From the NCBI GenBank assembly GCA_900637135.1, contig LR134353.1:1240001-1304000 (forward strand): a stretch of 64,000 bases of DNA, given 5' to 3'. Within the stretch, counting starts at the first letter, position 1, and each line of letters begins with the position of its first letter. Both the position numbers and the translations under genes were made by a program. A model generated the notes under the pieces. That model saw only the letters and a program-made list of their open reading frames with translations. It was not told the origin of the DNA and made no database searches. The DNA comes from Mycolicibacterium flavescens. GTDB lineage: Bacteria; Actinomycetota; Actinomycetes; Mycobacteriales; Mycobacteriaceae. Positions 44,703-55,832 of this stretch are shown piece after piece.

Positions 44703-45363
44703 CGCGATCTCCTTCTTCCCCGGTGGTGAACGGGATGCCTTTCTCGCGCTGGGCGAGGAACGCGTCGTACATGGTCGAGTCGGCCATCAGCCCTTCGGTG
44801 TAGAGCTCGAGGGCAGGCAACACCATGTCCTCGCTGTAATCACGCAACACGGCCCGCAGATCGGTGGGGTTGTCGTGCAGCTGCAGATACAGCAGGAAGC
44901 CGCCTGCGCCGATCATCCCGAGGTACCGGGCTCGGGCGCAGGGGTCACGGCTCGGCTTGAGCACACCCGATCGAACGCCTTCGTCGGTGTACTGCTCGAC
45001 CTGGTCGATCATGCGACGCCAGAACGACTTCGCCAGCTCGCTGCCGGACTGCATGCTGCGAACCAGGTACGCCATCAACGGCGCATAGGACTCGATCTCG
45101 GCCATCTGTGCGAGCCAGGTCGCCGGATCGCTGGTTTGCATCGACTCGGTTTTGACCTGGCGGATCTCGTCGGCGATGAAGTCGTCGCACGCCTTGCGCA
45201 GCCCGTCTTTGGAGCCGAAGTGGTGGATGACCAGCGCGGCCGACACCCCCGCCGCGTCGGCGATGGATCGCAGGCCGACGTTGAACCCGTGCTGGCCCCA
45301 CTGGTCGATTGCGGCGTCGCGAATCCGGGCGACGGCCGTGAGATCGTTCGAAGCTGAACGCAC
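44665..45363 (-). CDS. TetR-family repressor of the exporter operon (Rv1219c-like)
   Basis: A 232-residue TetR regulator. The N-terminal HTH is [20 protein letters not shown] (about residues 30-49). The C-terminal ligand domain is helical and extended with a charged tail [11 protein letters not shown]. It is the first gene of its operon, with a perfect inverted repeat 9 bp upstream of its GTG start, so autoregulation is very likely. Rv1219c plays this role for the homologous exporter in M. tuberculosis. Confidence 0.92.
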   Translation of the reverse strand: MRSASNDLTAVARIRDAAIDQWGQHGFNVGLRSIADAAGVSAALVIHHFGSKDGLRKACDDFIADEIRQVKTESMQTSDPATWLAQMAEIESYAPLMAYLVRSMQSGSELAKSFWRRMIDQVEQYTDEGVRSGVLKPSRDPCARARYLGMIGAGGFLLYLQLHDNPTDLRAVLRDYSEDMVLPALELYTEGLMADSTMYDAFLAQREKGIPFTTGEEGDRDDGSDSAPSATG

Positions 45364-45371
45364 GTTCAGTA

Positions 45372-45391
45372 GACTAAACGCACGTTTAGTC
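45372..45391. promoter_or_regulatory. TetR operator palindrome
   Basis: GACTAAACG-CA-CGTTTAGTC is a 9-bp perfect inverted repeat with a 2-bp centre. A further related half-site ACGTTCAGT precedes it at 45362-45370, reaching the tetR start codon. Binding here would block transcription of the TetR-ABC operon. Confidence 0.75.
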
Positions 45392-45492
45392 AGTGGTCAA
45401 GATGCGATAGCGAGCAGACGCAAACCAGCCTGGAAAGAGAGCAGTCCTGCGTACCCCAGCCTTTCGGCGTGGGCCCAGCTCGGCGAGAGAAT

Positions 45493-46152
45493 TCAGTCGC
45501 GCGCGGCGGCGAGCAGGCCGTCGCCCAGTGGGATCAGCACCGGGGTGAGCCGTTCGTCCTCGGCGATCAGCCGGGTGGCCTCGCGCACGGCCGCCACCTC
45601 GGTGTCGTTGGCGGTGGCGTCGCCGGCCCGGCCGCCGAGTGCGGCGCGATGCAGCACGATCGCGCCGCCCGGGCGCAACAACCGGACGGCTTCGGCGACG
45701 AACTGCGGCTGATCCAGCGGATCGGCGTCGACGAACACCAGGTCGTACGACTCGTCGGCGAGGCGGGTCAGCACTTCTTGGGCGCGCCCGCTGATCAGCC
45801 GGCTACGCCCGGGTCCGATCCCGGCCTCGGTGAACGCCTGCTTGGCGATGCGCTGATGCTCGGGTTCGACGTCGATCGTGGTCAGTACGCCGTCTTCGCG
45901 CATACCCGACAGCAGCCACAGCCCGCTGACCCCGGCGCCGGTTCCGACCTCCACGACGGCCTTGGCGGAGGTCAGCTTGGCGAACACGCACAGCAGCGCG
46001 CCGACTGCGGGGGTGACGGCGCCTGCGCCGATGTCGAGGGCGCGTTCGCGGGCCGCGGCGACGATGGCGTCCTCGGAGATGGACTGCTCGGCATGCGAGA
46101 CGATGGAATCGGCACGGCTGTGCGGTCCGATGACGTCGTCGGTGCCGGCCAT
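45493..46152 (-). CDS. SAM-dependent O-methyltransferase (Rv1220c-like)
   Basis: A class I methyltransferase of 219 residues of the catechol/caffeoyl-CoA O-methyltransferase type. Motif [18 protein letters not shown], the acidic ribose-binding Asp in [11 protein letters not shown], and the metal-binding type [12 protein letters not shown]. The acceptor is unknown. ATG at 46152. It is divergent from sigE, as in M. tuberculosis, and probably not part of the TetR operon because 129 bp and the operator lie between. Confidence 0.9.
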   Translation of the reverse strand: MAGTDDVIGPHSRADSIVSHAEQSISEDAIVAAARERALDIGAGAVTPAVGALLCVFAKLTSAKAVVEVGTGAGVSGLWLLSGMREDGVLTTIDVEPEHQRIAKQAFTEAGIGPGRSRLISGRAQEVLTRLADESYDLVFVDADPLDQPQFVAEAVRLLRPGGAIVLHRAALGGRAGDATANDTEVAAVREATRLIAEDERLTPVLIPLGDGLLAAARD

Positions 46153-46328
46153 GCCCGCAGCGTAGCCAACCGGTGCGGGCCAGCATCGCGACACGCCCGT
46201 TCCCGACGAACCGATCATGCGAATTTTCAGCAGGTTCGCGCAGGTCAAAAATGGGTAGAAAAGTTTTCTCAGGAAATGTTCAGTTTGCTCATATGCCAGG
46301 CACGGAACGGTCGGAGACGGTATGTCCC

Positions 46329-47117
46329 ATGGAAAACGGCGGACGCTGGCATCCAGGGGACCAACCAGGGAATACCTATGCGGATCTCCGCGTTGCGGGC
46401 AGTAGCGAACCGCCGCACCGTGATGGCGGCTGTGACCAGGAGGATCTGACGACCACCATCAAGATGGCGCCGACTTCGATGTCCCACCTCGAACAGTTCG
46501 CGGACGGGGAATGGGTCGAGCCTTCCGACGAAATGACCGGCACCGCGGTGTTCGACGCCACGGGCGACAAATCGACCATGCCCTCATGGGACGAGCTGGT
46601 GCGCCAGCACGCCGACCGGGTGTACCGGCTGGCCTACCGCCTGTCGGGTAATCAGCACGACGCCGAGGACCTCACCCAGGAGACGTTCATCCGGGTGTTC
46701 CGCTCGCTGCAGAACTATCAGCCCGGCACGTTCGAGGGCTGGCTGCACCGCATCACCACCAACTTGTTCCTCGACATGGTGCGCAGGCGCGGCCGCATCC
46801 GTATGGAGGCGCTGCCCGAGGACTACGACCGTGTTCCGGCCGATGATCCCAACCCCGAGCAGATCTACCACGACTCGCGGCTGGGTCCTGACCTGCAGGC
46901 CGCACTGGATTCGTTGCCGCCGGAGTTTCGCGCCGCCGTGGTGCTGTGCGATATCGAGGGACTGTCCTACGAGGAGATCGGCGCGACGCTCGACGTCAAG
47001 TTGGGCACCGTGCGTAGCCGCATCCACCGCGGTCGGCAGGCCCTCCGCGACTACCTGGCCAATCACGGCGAGACCGGTTCGTCGGCTGGCCACGGCGACG
47101 CGGCCAAAACGGCCTGA
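46329..47117 (+). CDS. sigE: ECF sigma factor SigE (envelope stress)
   Basis: A 262-residue extracytoplasmic-function sigma factor. Region 2 includes [20 protein letters not shown] and [15 protein letters not shown]; region 4 includes [21 protein letters not shown] long N-terminal extension of about 80 residues (up to [14 protein letters not shown]) is characteristic. The ATG at 46329 gives a length close to the long M. tuberculosis form (257); internal ATGs at 46464 and 46479 would make the shorter isoforms known there from other promoters. Controlled by RseA, encoded next. GTTCAG/TCTCAG direct repeats at 46267-46283 are possible response-regulator sites (weak). Confidence 0.95.
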   Translation: MENGGRWHPGDQPGNTYADLRVAGSSEPPHRDGGCDQEDLTTTIKMAPTSMSHLEQFADGEWVEPSDEMTGTAVFDATGDKSTMPSWDELVRQHADRVYRLAYRLSGNQHDAEDLTQETFIRVFRSLQNYQPGTFEGWLHRITTNLFLDMVRRRGRIRMEALPEDYDRVPADDPNPEQIYHDSRLGPDLQAALDSLPPEFRAAVVLCDIEGLSYEEIGATLDVKLGTVRSRIHRGRQALRDYLANHGETGSSAGHGDAAKTA

Positions 47118-47193
47118 CGTTCGCGGGCATCCGCACAGCGCTCCGCGCTACATTCGAATGGACGCCGTGACACGCAGCGAGAGGAGCTGGGCA

Positions 47194-47589
47194 ATGGTCG
47201 ACCCGGGACACATGTTCCGCCGGGCCTTCTCGTGGTTGCCCTCTCAGTTCGCCTCCCAGAGCGACGCGCCGGTCGGGCCGCGAGAGTTCGGCTCCACCGA
47301 GCACCTCTCGACCGAGGCAGTCGCCGCCTTCGTCGACGGTGAACTGAGGCTGACCCCGCATCTGCGCGCCGCTCACCACTTATCGCTGTGCCCGCAGTGC
47401 GCCGCCGAGGTCGAGGCCCAGCGCCAAGCGCGCGCGGCGTTGCGGGAGTGCCGGCCGGTCGCCATGCCGAGCTCGCTGCTGGGCCTGTTGTCCGAGATCC
47501 CGCACCATGCTCCACCGGAGCCGCCCGTCGAGACGCAGCAGTCCCAGTTTGCTGACAGCACACAGCGTTCTCGGCGCAGGCGCCGGTAG
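47194..47589 (+). CDS. rseA: anti-sigma-E factor RseA
   Basis: A 131-residue zinc-associated anti-sigma factor that holds SigE inactive. The ZAS motif H-x3-C-x2-C is visible in HHLSLCPQCAAE; FRRAFSWLPSQFASQSDAPV and LSTEAVAAFVDGEL match Rv1222. No transmembrane helix is present, unlike E. coli RseA, so release probably depends on phosphorylation, ClpP proteolysis or redox, as described for M. tuberculosis. ATG at 47194 follows GAGGAG; an upstream ATG at 47159 would add 12 residues. Confidence 0.93.
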   Translation: MVDPGHMFRRAFSWLPSQFASQSDAPVGPREFGSTEHLSTEAVAAFVDGELRLTPHLRAAHHLSLCPQCAAEVEAQRQARAALRECRPVAMPSSLLGLLSEIPHHAPPEPPVETQQSQFADSTQRSRRRRR

Positions 47590-49143
<1,554 letters not shown>

Positions 49144-49146
49144 CCG

Positions 49147-49551
49147 ATGTTCGCCAATATCGGCTGGGGCGAGATGCTGATCCTGGTGATCGCCGGTCTG
49201 GTGATCCTGGGACCCGAGCGGCTACCCGGCGCAATCCGGTGGACGACGGGCGCGCTGCGCCAGGCCCGCGACTACATCGGCGGCGCCACCAGCCAACTGC
49301 GGGAAGACCTCGGGCCGGAGTTCGATGACCTGCGCGAGCCGCTCAGCGAGCTCAACAAGTTGCGCGGTATGACGCCGCGCGCCGCGCTCACCAAACATCT
49401 GCTCGACGGCGACGACTCGATCTTCACCGGCAACTTCGACCGCAAGCAGGCCGATAAACCGATCTCCTCGACGGAGCCGCCTGCGCAGACGGCGCCGCCC
49501 GCAGCACCGCAAGCGCCCGCGACGACACCGTTCGACACCGACGCCACATAA
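49147..49551 (+). CDS. tatB: Sec-independent translocase subunit TatB
   Basis: A 134-residue component of the twin-arginine translocase. The N-terminal helix begins [20 protein letters not shown] with the conserved Glu at position 9, and [12 protein letters not shown] forms the hinge and amphipathic helix; the C terminus is disordered and Pro/Ala-rich. TatB helps the TatC complex recognise folded precursors with an RR signal. It starts 3 bp after the htrA stop, so they are one operon. Confidence 0.96.
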   Translation: MFANIGWGEMLILVIAGLVILGPERLPGAIRWTTGALRQARDYIGGATSQLREDLGPEFDDLREPLSELNKLRGMTPRAALTKHLLDGDDSIFTGNFDRKQADKPISSTEPPAQTAPPAAPQAPATTPFDTDAT

Positions 49552-49563
49552 AGCGGTGAGAGC

Positions 49564-50187
49564 TCAGATGTAGTAGTCCTCGTCGCCGGACGGGTATCCG
49601 CCGCCGTTGGTGGCGATGTGGACATGGTCGAAGTGGTTGGCGGTCTCGTTGCCGTAGTCGGCCGTCCAGCTGGGTGCCCCGACGCCCGGGTAGAAGCCCT
49701 GCCGCCAGATCACATGGATCACACCCCAGCGCTCCGCGTTGGCCAACGCGATCCCGGCGATCTGGTTGCCGAGGGCGATGCCCTCTTCGCTGCCGTGGTT
49801 CGGGATCATCACGTCGATCGCCAAGCCGTTCGGGTGCCACGGCAGCGGGTCTTGGCGGTATCCGCCAATCGTCTTGACTTCGGGGAACAGCACGCTGATT
49901 GCGCGAGCCACCCGAATCGTGTTGACCTGCAACCCGTTTTCGGGCGTGATACCGGCGGGCAACGCGAACGGGGTCGCTGCCGTGGCAACGGGCGCGCTGG
50001 CCGCGAGCAACTCCGCTTCGGTGGGCGTGTTGACCCTGGGGGCGGCCGCTGGCGCATCCTGATGCACGGCCGCGGGCGGGGCGGAATGCTGCGCCGCGGG
50101 TTCGCCGGTCTGGGCGTAGAACAGGGCGACGGACAGCGTGATGGACGCGACGAGCGCCAGCAACTTGCCGCGCCCGTTGGCTAACAT
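49564..50187 (-). CDS. M15-like (ARB_07466-type) secreted peptidoglycan hydrolase
   Basis: A 207-residue protein with an N-terminal membrane anchor (GKLLALVASITLSVALFYA), a Pro/Ala-rich linker and a C-terminal domain with WHPNGLAIDVMIPN and HFDHVHIAT. The H-x6-D and HxH patterns are those of M15-like zinc peptidases of the ARB_07466 group. Likely an extracytoplasmic cell-wall peptidase. ATG at 50187; a GTG at 50208 would add 7 residues. It is convergent with tatB and follows mrp in the same direction. Confidence 0.78.
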   Translation of the reverse strand: MLANGRGKLLALVASITLSVALFYAQTGEPAAQHSAPPAAVHQDAPAAAPRVNTPTEAELLAASAPVATAATPFALPAGITPENGLQVNTIRVARAISVLFPEVKTIGGYRQDPLPWHPNGLAIDVMIPNHGSEEGIALGNQIAGIALANAERWGVIHVIWRQGFYPGVGAPSWTADYGNETANHFDHVHIATNGGGYPSGDEDYYI

Positions 50188-50263
50188 CGCCCTACCCACG
50201 AACAGCACTGTAACGCCTTGTCGGACAGGGTGTGACGGAGTTCGGGCTCGGACACGCGAGGTG

Positions 50264-51406
50264 TTATCGACCGGCCGGGTCCAAACCCAGCGACATGCCC
50301 GCCAGTCCGCGCTTGCGGCTCGACAGGGCATCGGCGACGCTGCGCAACTCCTTACCGGCCGTCGAGTCCGGTGCGGAGAGCACCAGCGGGACGCCGGAGT
50401 CGCCGGCCGTCACCAGTTCGGGGTCCAGCGGCACCTGGCCCAGCAACGGCACGTCGGCGCCGATCGCGCGCGACAACCGCTCGGCGACCTGTTTGCCGCC
50501 GCCTTCGCCGAAGATCTGCATGGTCGTGCCGTCGGGCAAGGTCAGCCCCGCCATGTTCTCCACCACGCCGACGATGCGCTGACGGGTCTGCAACGCGATC
50601 GCTCCTGCCCGCTCGGCCACCTCGGCAGCGGCCAGTTGGGGCGTCGTGATCACCAGGATCTCCGCGCCCGGAATCAGCTGGGCCACCGAGATCGCGACGT
50701 CGCCGGTGCCCGGCGGCAGGTCGAGCAGCAGCACGTCAAGGTCACCCCAGTAGACGTCGGCGAGGAACTGCTGCAGCGCACGGTGCAGCATCGGGCCGCG
50801 CCAGACCACCGGGGTGTTGCCCTGGGTGAACATCGCGATGGAGATGACCCGGACGTCGTGGGCGACCGGCGGAACGATCATCGACTCCACCTGGGTGGGC
50901 CGGTCCGTAACGCCCATCATGCGGGGAACGGAGTGCCCGTAGATGTCGGCGTCGAGCACTCCGACCGACACGCCACGCGCGGCCATGGCCGCAGCGAGGT
51001 TCACCGTCACGCTGGACTTGCCTACGCCACCCTTACCGGAAGCCACCGCGTAGACGCGGGTCAGCGAACCGGGCTGGGCGAACGGGATGACGGGCTCCCG
51101 CGAATCACCACGCAGTTGCTTGCGCAGTTCGGTGCGTTGTTCATCGTTCATCACGTCGAGGCTGACCCGCACGGCGCCGGTTCCCGGGACGTCGGCGACG
51201 GCCCGGCTGACCTGATCGGAGATCTCGGTCTTCTTCGGGCACGCAGCGGTGGTCAGGTAGATCTCGACATGGACCGCCCCGTCAGGTTCGACGGTGACGT
51301 TCTTGACCATTCCGAGTTCGGTGATCGGCCGCCGCAGCTCGGGGTCGATCACCTTGGCCAGCGCGCGACGAATCGCGGCTTCCAGGTCAGCGGGTGAATT
51401 AGACAT
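50264..51406 (-). CDS. mrp: iron-sulfur cluster carrier Mrp/ApbC
   Basis: A P-loop Fe-S scaffold/carrier of 380 residues of the ParA-MinD superfamily. The N-terminal MIP18/DUF59 domain is IDPELRRPITELGMVKNVTV. The deviant Walker A is SGKGGVGKSSVTVNL, with DADIYGHS and LLLDLPPGTGD. It delivers Fe-S clusters to apoproteins. It matches Rv1229c closely, with the start at ATG 51406; a second ATG lies two codons upstream. Confidence 0.95.
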   Translation of the reverse strand: MSNSPADLEAAIRRALAKVIDPELRRPITELGMVKNVTVEPDGAVHVEIYLTTAACPKKTEISDQVSRAVADVPGTGAVRVSLDVMNDEQRTELRKQLRGDSREPVIPFAQPGSLTRVYAVASGKGGVGKSSVTVNLAAAMAARGVSVGVLDADIYGHSVPRMMGVTDRPTQVESMIVPPVAHDVRVISIAMFTQGNTPVVWRGPMLHRALQQFLADVYWGDLDVLLLDLPPGTGDVAISVAQLIPGAEILVITTPQLAAAEVAERAGAIALQTRQRIVGVVENMAGLTLPDGTTMQIFGEGGGKQVAERLSRAIGADVPLLGQVPLDPELVTAGDSGVPLVLSAPDSTAGKELRSVADALSSRKRGLAGMSLGLDPAGR

Positions 51407-51440
51407 CACCATCGAGTCTAGGCCGACTCGACGGCGGCCC

Positions 51441-52928
51441 TTAACCGACGGGTCCGGGCGCCGGACCCGGCTGGGCCGCCGGACCCGGCTGGGCCGCCGG
51501 GCCGGGCGCGGGTGCTTGAGCCGGGCCTGGCGCGGGTGCCTGAGCCGGACCGGGTGCGCCGACGGGAGCCGGTGCGCCGATTGGAGCGGGTCCGGGCTGC
51601 GGAGCACCCAGTGGTGCGGGCGGCCCCAACGGCGCCGGTGCGGGCGGAAGCATCGGGTTGGCTATGGGTGGCCCACCGAGTGCCGGCTGCAGCGGTGGCG
51701 CCGGGTTGTCCTCGATGCAGAACACCGCGCACTCGGGCCGTTGTGGCTGCATCCACGGCGGTGTCCACGGCGGCGGTTGCGCGGGCGCCTGCGGCGTCGC
51801 CGGTGTTTGCGGTGCCGGTCCCGGCAGGGGGCCGAGTCGCTGACCAGGGACGAAGCCCGGCATATTGCCCATCCGGCTGGCTACCGAGTCGCGCTCGAGC
51901 AACGGCATCAACGCCAACGGATCGCCTTCTGGCAATCCCAGAGCGTTAAGGGGCAGACCCGGCCCGAGGCCCTGGTACTCCTTCAGATCGGTGAGGTGCA
52001 CGTTGGCGGGGGTGTCTTCCAACGTCGGGACCGATCCAGTGATGGGAGGCAGATCCATCGGCACGACGCCCGTCGCGTACGCCGCGGCCCAGCCCAGCAC
52101 GTTGCGCGCGTAGGCCACCGAGTTGTTGTAACGCAGGATCGCCGACATGACGTGGTTCGGGTCTCGCAGGTTCAGGTTGCCGCTGCACAGATAGCGGGCG
52201 GCGGCCAGTGACGAGTCGAACAGGTTCTGCACTTCGGCCTTGCCGTCGCCGTCGCCGTCGGAGGCGTACCGCGACCAGGTGCCGGGCAGGAACTGCATCG
52301 GTCCCATTGCGCGGGCGTAGGTGACGCGGTCGGCCACGCGGCTCTGCACGATGATCTCGTTGCCGGGCAGCGTGCCGTCGAGCGTGGGCCCGAAGATGGG
52401 GCGGATGGCGGTGCCGCGGGCGTCGGTCGCGCCTCCGTTGGCGTGCATCGACTCGATGCGCCCGATACCGGCCAACAGGTTCCAGCTCAGGCCGCAGCCG
52501 GGGTAAGCGGACGCCATGATGCGCTCGGCGTTCCGGTACGCCGACAAGGCCATACCGGGAATGCCCAGTGCGCCAGGAGAATTCACCACCGCGGCGGGCG
52601 GGGGAGCCGACACCGTCGAGGCGGCGATGTGGAAGGCCATCGGTTCCTTGGCGACCGCGACCACCGATGCGCCCGACCGGGCGCCCGGTGACGGCTCGAC
52701 AGCGGCCAGTGGCGTCACCGCGGCATCCGAGGTCGGGGTCTGCGGGGACGGCGCCGAGGCGCCGACGCTGCCGGCCAGGATGATCGGGGTGATGATGGCC
52801 ACGCCGAGACCGGCACGCATGCGATTGGCGGATGCCAGCTTCTGCACGTGAGGGCCCGGGATTCGCCGCAGACGCCCCGTTTGGCGCCGCACGGCCTTGA
52901 GGGCGGCGGCTCCTCCCCTTATGTGCAC
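51441..52928 (-). CDS. lytic transglycosylase with Pro/Ala-rich C terminus (Rv1230c-like)
   Basis: A 495-residue envelope protein. An N-terminal membrane segment (GLGVAIITPIILAGSVGASA) precedes a transglycosylase SLT_2 domain (about residues 140-300) with catalytic Glu in LLAGIGRIESMHANGG, and AMGPMQFLPGTWSRYASDGD and NLFDSSLAAARYLC. The last 120 residues are Pro/Ala/Gly low complexity (GPAQAPAPGPAAQPGP). It cleaves glycan strands of peptidoglycan. GTG at 52928. Confidence 0.88.
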   Translation of the reverse strand: MHIRGGAAALKAVRRQTGRLRRIPGPHVQKLASANRMRAGLGVAIITPIILAGSVGASAPSPQTPTSDAAVTPLAAVEPSPGARSGASVVAVAKEPMAFHIAASTVSAPPPAAVVNSPGALGIPGMALSAYRNAERIMASAYPGCGLSWNLLAGIGRIESMHANGGATDARGTAIRPIFGPTLDGTLPGNEIIVQSRVADRVTYARAMGPMQFLPGTWSRYASDGDGDGKAEVQNLFDSSLAAARYLCSGNLNLRDPNHVMSAILRYNNSVAYARNVLGWAAAYATGVVPMDLPPITGSVPTLEDTPANVHLTDLKEYQGLGPGLPLNALGLPEGDPLALMPLLERDSVASRMGNMPGFVPGQRLGPLPGPAPQTPATPQAPAQPPPWTPPWMQPQRPECAVFCIEDNPAPPLQPALGGPPIANPMLPPAPAPLGPPAPLGAPQPGPAPIGAPAPVGAPGPAQAPAPGPAQAPAPGPAAQPGPAAQPGPAPGPVG

Positions 52929-53006
52929 TCAACCGTCCTATGTTTGCGATCGCTTGTGAACCAAGTCACCATACCTATCAGATAACCGCCGCGTTACAGC
53001 AATTCG

Positions 53007-53558
53007 TTAGCTACCTGCACTCGACTTTTTCGGCCGGCGCTCGCCCGGGTCGCTCCGGCCGGCTTCGTCGTCGCCCGATTCGCCCGGCGGGTGCTGCAGG
53101 GTGGCCAGCATTTCGCGCATCTCGTCGAGTTCTCTGCGCAGGTAGTCGCGGGTGACCACCTCGCCGATCGCCAACCGCAGCGCGGCCAGTTCGCGGGCCA
53201 GGTATTCGGTGTCGGCCTTGGTCTGCAGGGCGCGGCGGCGGTCTTCGTCCAGCGACACGCGATCGCGGTTTTCCTGGCGGTTCTGCGCCAGCAGGATCAG
53301 TGGCGCCGCGTAGGCCGCCTGGGTGGAGAACGCCAGGTTGAGCAGGATGAACGGATACGGGTCCCAGCGCAGCCCGACCGCGAACAGGTTCAACGTGATC
53401 CAGACGATCACGAGGATGGTCTGCCACGCCAGGTAGCGCCCGGTGCCCAGGAACCGGGCGATGTTCTCGCTGAAGTTCCCGACCGCCTCGGGGTCGACGT
53501 TGAACGAGAACCGCCGCCGGGTGGCCAGCGGCGTATCGAGCCGGCTGCGGTCGGTCAT
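53007..53558 (-). CDS. DUF1003 membrane protein (Rv1231c-like)
   Basis: A 183-residue protein with two closely spaced hydrophobic segments (WQTILVIVWITLNLFAVGL and YPFILLNLAFSTQAAYAAPL), then LLAQNRQENRDRVSLDEDRR, the DUF1003 signature, and a coiled coil ending in a charged tail. Function unknown; the family is often next to MgtE-type genes. The ATG overlaps the stop of the MgtE-N/CBS gene by 4 bp (ATGA), so the two are translationally coupled. Confidence 0.9.
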   Translation of the reverse strand: MTDRSRLDTPLATRRRFSFNVDPEAVGNFSENIARFLGTGRYLAWQTILVIVWITLNLFAVGLRWDPYPFILLNLAFSTQAAYAAPLILLAQNRQENRDRVSLDEDRRRALQTKADTEYLARELAALRLAIGEVVTRDYLRRELDEMREMLATLQHPPGESGDDEAGRSDPGERRPKKSSAGS

Positions 53559-54847
53559 GAGGTTCCTTCGGCGCCGGTGAGCTCGGGTTCCTCGGTCTCG
53601 CGCCAGTCGTGGGGCAGCAGATGGTCGAGCACGTCGTCGACCGACACGGCGCCCAGCAGGTGGTTCTCTTCGTCGACGACCGGCCCGCACAACAGGTTGT
53701 AGGCGGCGAAGTAGCGCGTCACCGCGCCAAGCGAGTCGTCAGGGGACAGGTTGGGCAGATCGGTGTCCACGATTCCGCTGACCAGATCGGCAGGCGGCTC
53801 GCGCAGCAGGCGCTGCAGGTGCACACAACCCAGGTAGTGACCGGTGGGCGTGGCGGTCGGGGGGCGGGTGACGAACACCAACGAGGCCAACGCCGGGGTG
53901 AGGTCCGGGTCGCGGACCCGCGCGAGTGCCTCGGCGACGGTGGTGTCCGGGGCCAGCACCACGGGTTCGGACGTCATCAACCCGCCCGCGGTGTCGGGGG
54001 AGTGCGCCAGCAGACGGCGGACATCCTCGGAATCCTCGGGGTCCATGCGGCGTAGGAACTGCTCGGCGTCGGTCGGCGTCATCGACCCGAGGAGGTCGGC
54101 GGCGTCGTCGGGGTCCATCGCCTCGAGGACGTCGGCGGCGCGGTCGGCCGGCAGGCGCCTGAGCACGTCGAGCTGGTCGTCTTCGGGCAACTCCTGCAGC
54201 ACGTCGGCCAGCCGCTCGTCGTCGAGGGCGTTGACCAACTCGTAGCGGCGTTTGGCGGGCAGCTCCCGGATCGCCTCGGCCACCTCGACGGCGCGCTGCC
54301 CCTCGAACTGATCGAGCAGCTGCGCGACGCCCTGGCCGGGCATCGCCAGACCCGACGGTGTCAGGCCCTGAACGTGCTGCCAATCCACCACGTGCACGTT
54401 GGCTCGCCTGCCAAGGCGCCGGTGTGGGCGGACTGCGACCTTGGTGACCATCCAGTCGCGGGTGCGCGTCTGCTCGATGCCGAGATCGACGACGATCACA
54501 TCGACGTCGGCCAGCTGCGGCAGGTCCGGATCGTCGACGCGGACGCGGGTTTCGATCACCTGTCCGAGGACGAGCACCTCACCGGGGCGCTGGGCGAACC
54601 GGCGCAACGACACGCTGCCGGTGGCAAGCGTCACCGCACCGGGATCGATCGACGTCACCCGCAGAATCGGTACGAAAATCCTTCGCCGCGTGAGCATTTC
54701 GACAACCAAGCCGAGTACGCGGGGTTGCTGGCGCACCAGGCTGATGCTGACCACCACATCACGGACACGGCCGATGGACTCGCCGTCGGGGCCCAAGACC
54801 ACCATCCCCGCGAGACGAGCCGCATAGACCCTGTTGACCGCCGCCAT
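53555..54847 (-). CDS. PRC-barrel + MgtE-N + CBS protein (Rv1232c-like)
   Basis: A 430-residue cytosolic protein: a PRC-barrel-like N terminus (AGMVVLGPDGESIGRVRDVV), an MgtE-N superhelical domain (VAEAIRELPAKRRYELVNAL through LLGSMTPTDAEQF) and a CBS pair (MTSEPVVLAPDTTVAEALAR; SPDDSLGAVTRYF). These domains sense Mg2+ in the MgtE channel, but no membrane part is present, so it is a soluble regulator or partner. The companion DUF1003 membrane protein could be its partner (inference). TACCCT lies 7 nt upstream of the ATG. Confidence 0.88.
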   Translation of the reverse strand: MAAVNRVYAARLAGMVVLGPDGESIGRVRDVVVSISLVRQQPRVLGLVVEMLTRRRIFVPILRVTSIDPGAVTLATGSVSLRRFAQRPGEVLVLGQVIETRVRVDDPDLPQLADVDVIVVDLGIEQTRTRDWMVTKVAVRPHRRLGRRANVHVVDWQHVQGLTPSGLAMPGQGVAQLLDQFEGQRAVEVAEAIRELPAKRRYELVNALDDERLADVLQELPEDDQLDVLRRLPADRAADVLEAMDPDDAADLLGSMTPTDAEQFLRRMDPEDSEDVRRLLAHSPDTAGGLMTSEPVVLAPDTTVAEALARVRDPDLTPALASLVFVTRPPTATPTGHYLGCVHLQRLLREPPADLVSGIVDTDLPNLSPDDSLGAVTRYFAAYNLLCGPVVDEENHLLGAVSVDDVLDHLLPHDWRETEEPELTGAEGTS

Positions 54848-54872
54848 GCATCAAAGGGTAGAGAGTGTTGTT

Positions 54873-55829
54873 GTGGAAAACCGGTATCGACCCCGCCGAA
54901 CGGTCCTTTCCGTTCCCGGGAGCAGCGCGAAGATGGTCGAGAAGGCGAAAACCCTGACCGCTGACGAGGTGTTCCTCGATCTCGAGGACGCCGTCGCGCC
55001 CGACGCCAAAGCCGAAGCCCGCACCCGCGTGGCGACCGCTCTGGCGGAGCCGGGGTGGGCGGGCCAGCTGCGCGGTGTGCGGGTCAACGACTGGACGACG
55101 CCGTGGACCTACGCCGACATCATCGAAGTGGTGGCGACCGCGGGTGCCGCGCTCGACATCGTGGTCCTGCCCAAGGTCAGCGACGCCTCCCACATCCAGG
55201 CGCTGCACCTGTTGCTGAGTCAGCTCGAGGCGACCCACGACCTCCCGGTCGGCCGCATCGGTATCGAGGCGCAGATCGAGAATGCGCAGGGCCTCACCAA
55301 CATTGACGCGATCGCGGCCGCACCACGGGTGCAGGCGTTGGTGCTGGGACCCGCCGACATGGCGGCCAGCTTGAACATGCGCACGCTCGAGGTCGGCGAG
55401 CAGCCCGAGGGCTACGACGTCGGCGATGCGCACCATCACGTGCTGATGCGCATTCTCGTGGCGGCGCGGACGCACGGGGTGCTCGCGATCGACGGTCCCT
55501 ATCTGAAGATTCGCGACGTCGACGGCTTCCGCCGCGTCGCCGGCCGTTCCGCGGCGCTGGGATACGACGGCAAATGGGTGCTGCACCCCGACCAGATCGT
55601 CGCGGGCAACGAGATTTTCAGTCCCCGGCAGAAGGATTACGACCACGCCGAGCTGATTCTCGAGGCCTACGAGTGGCACACCTCGCGCGCAGGCGGAGCC
55701 AGGGGCGCGGCCATGTTGGGCGACGAGATGATCGACGAGGCGAGCCGGAAGATGGCCCTGGTGATCGCCGGAAAGGGCCGCGCCGCAGGCATGCAGCGCC
55801 AAGGCGAGCCGTTCCGTCAGCCGCAGTGA
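54873..55829 (+). CDS. CitE-like HpcH/HpaI aldolase (acyl-CoA lyase family)
   Basis: A 318-residue CitE/HpcH family TIM barrel with VLSVPGSSAKMVEKA, FLDLEDAVAPDAKAEAR (the Glu-Asp metal ligands) and RIGIEAQIENAQGLTN. It is likely a malyl-CoA or related acyl-CoA lyase; the substrate is unknown. GTG at 54873 is preferred, as the ATG at 54846 would overlap the start of the divergent MgtE-N gene and its promoter. Ends 3 bp before the convergent DUF4190 gene. Confidence 0.87.
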   Translation: MENRYRPRRTVLSVPGSSAKMVEKAKTLTADEVFLDLEDAVAPDAKAEARTRVATALAEPGWAGQLRGVRVNDWTTPWTYADIIEVVATAGAALDIVVLPKVSDASHIQALHLLLSQLEATHDLPVGRIGIEAQIENAQGLTNIDAIAAAPRVQALVLGPADMAASLNMRTLEVGEQPEGYDVGDAHHHVLMRILVAARTHGVLAIDGPYLKIRDVDGFRRVAGRSAALGYDGKWVLHPDQIVAGNEIFSPRQKDYDHAELILEAYEWHTSRAGGARGAAMLGDEMIDEASRKMALVIAGKGRAAGMQRQGEPFRQPQ

Positions 55830-55832
55830 CGC

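Noticed and set aside
46267..46283. MprA-type direct repeat upstream of sigE
   Set aside because: TCTCAG and GTTCAG are only loosely similar and I cannot confirm the consensus from memory; kept only as a remark.
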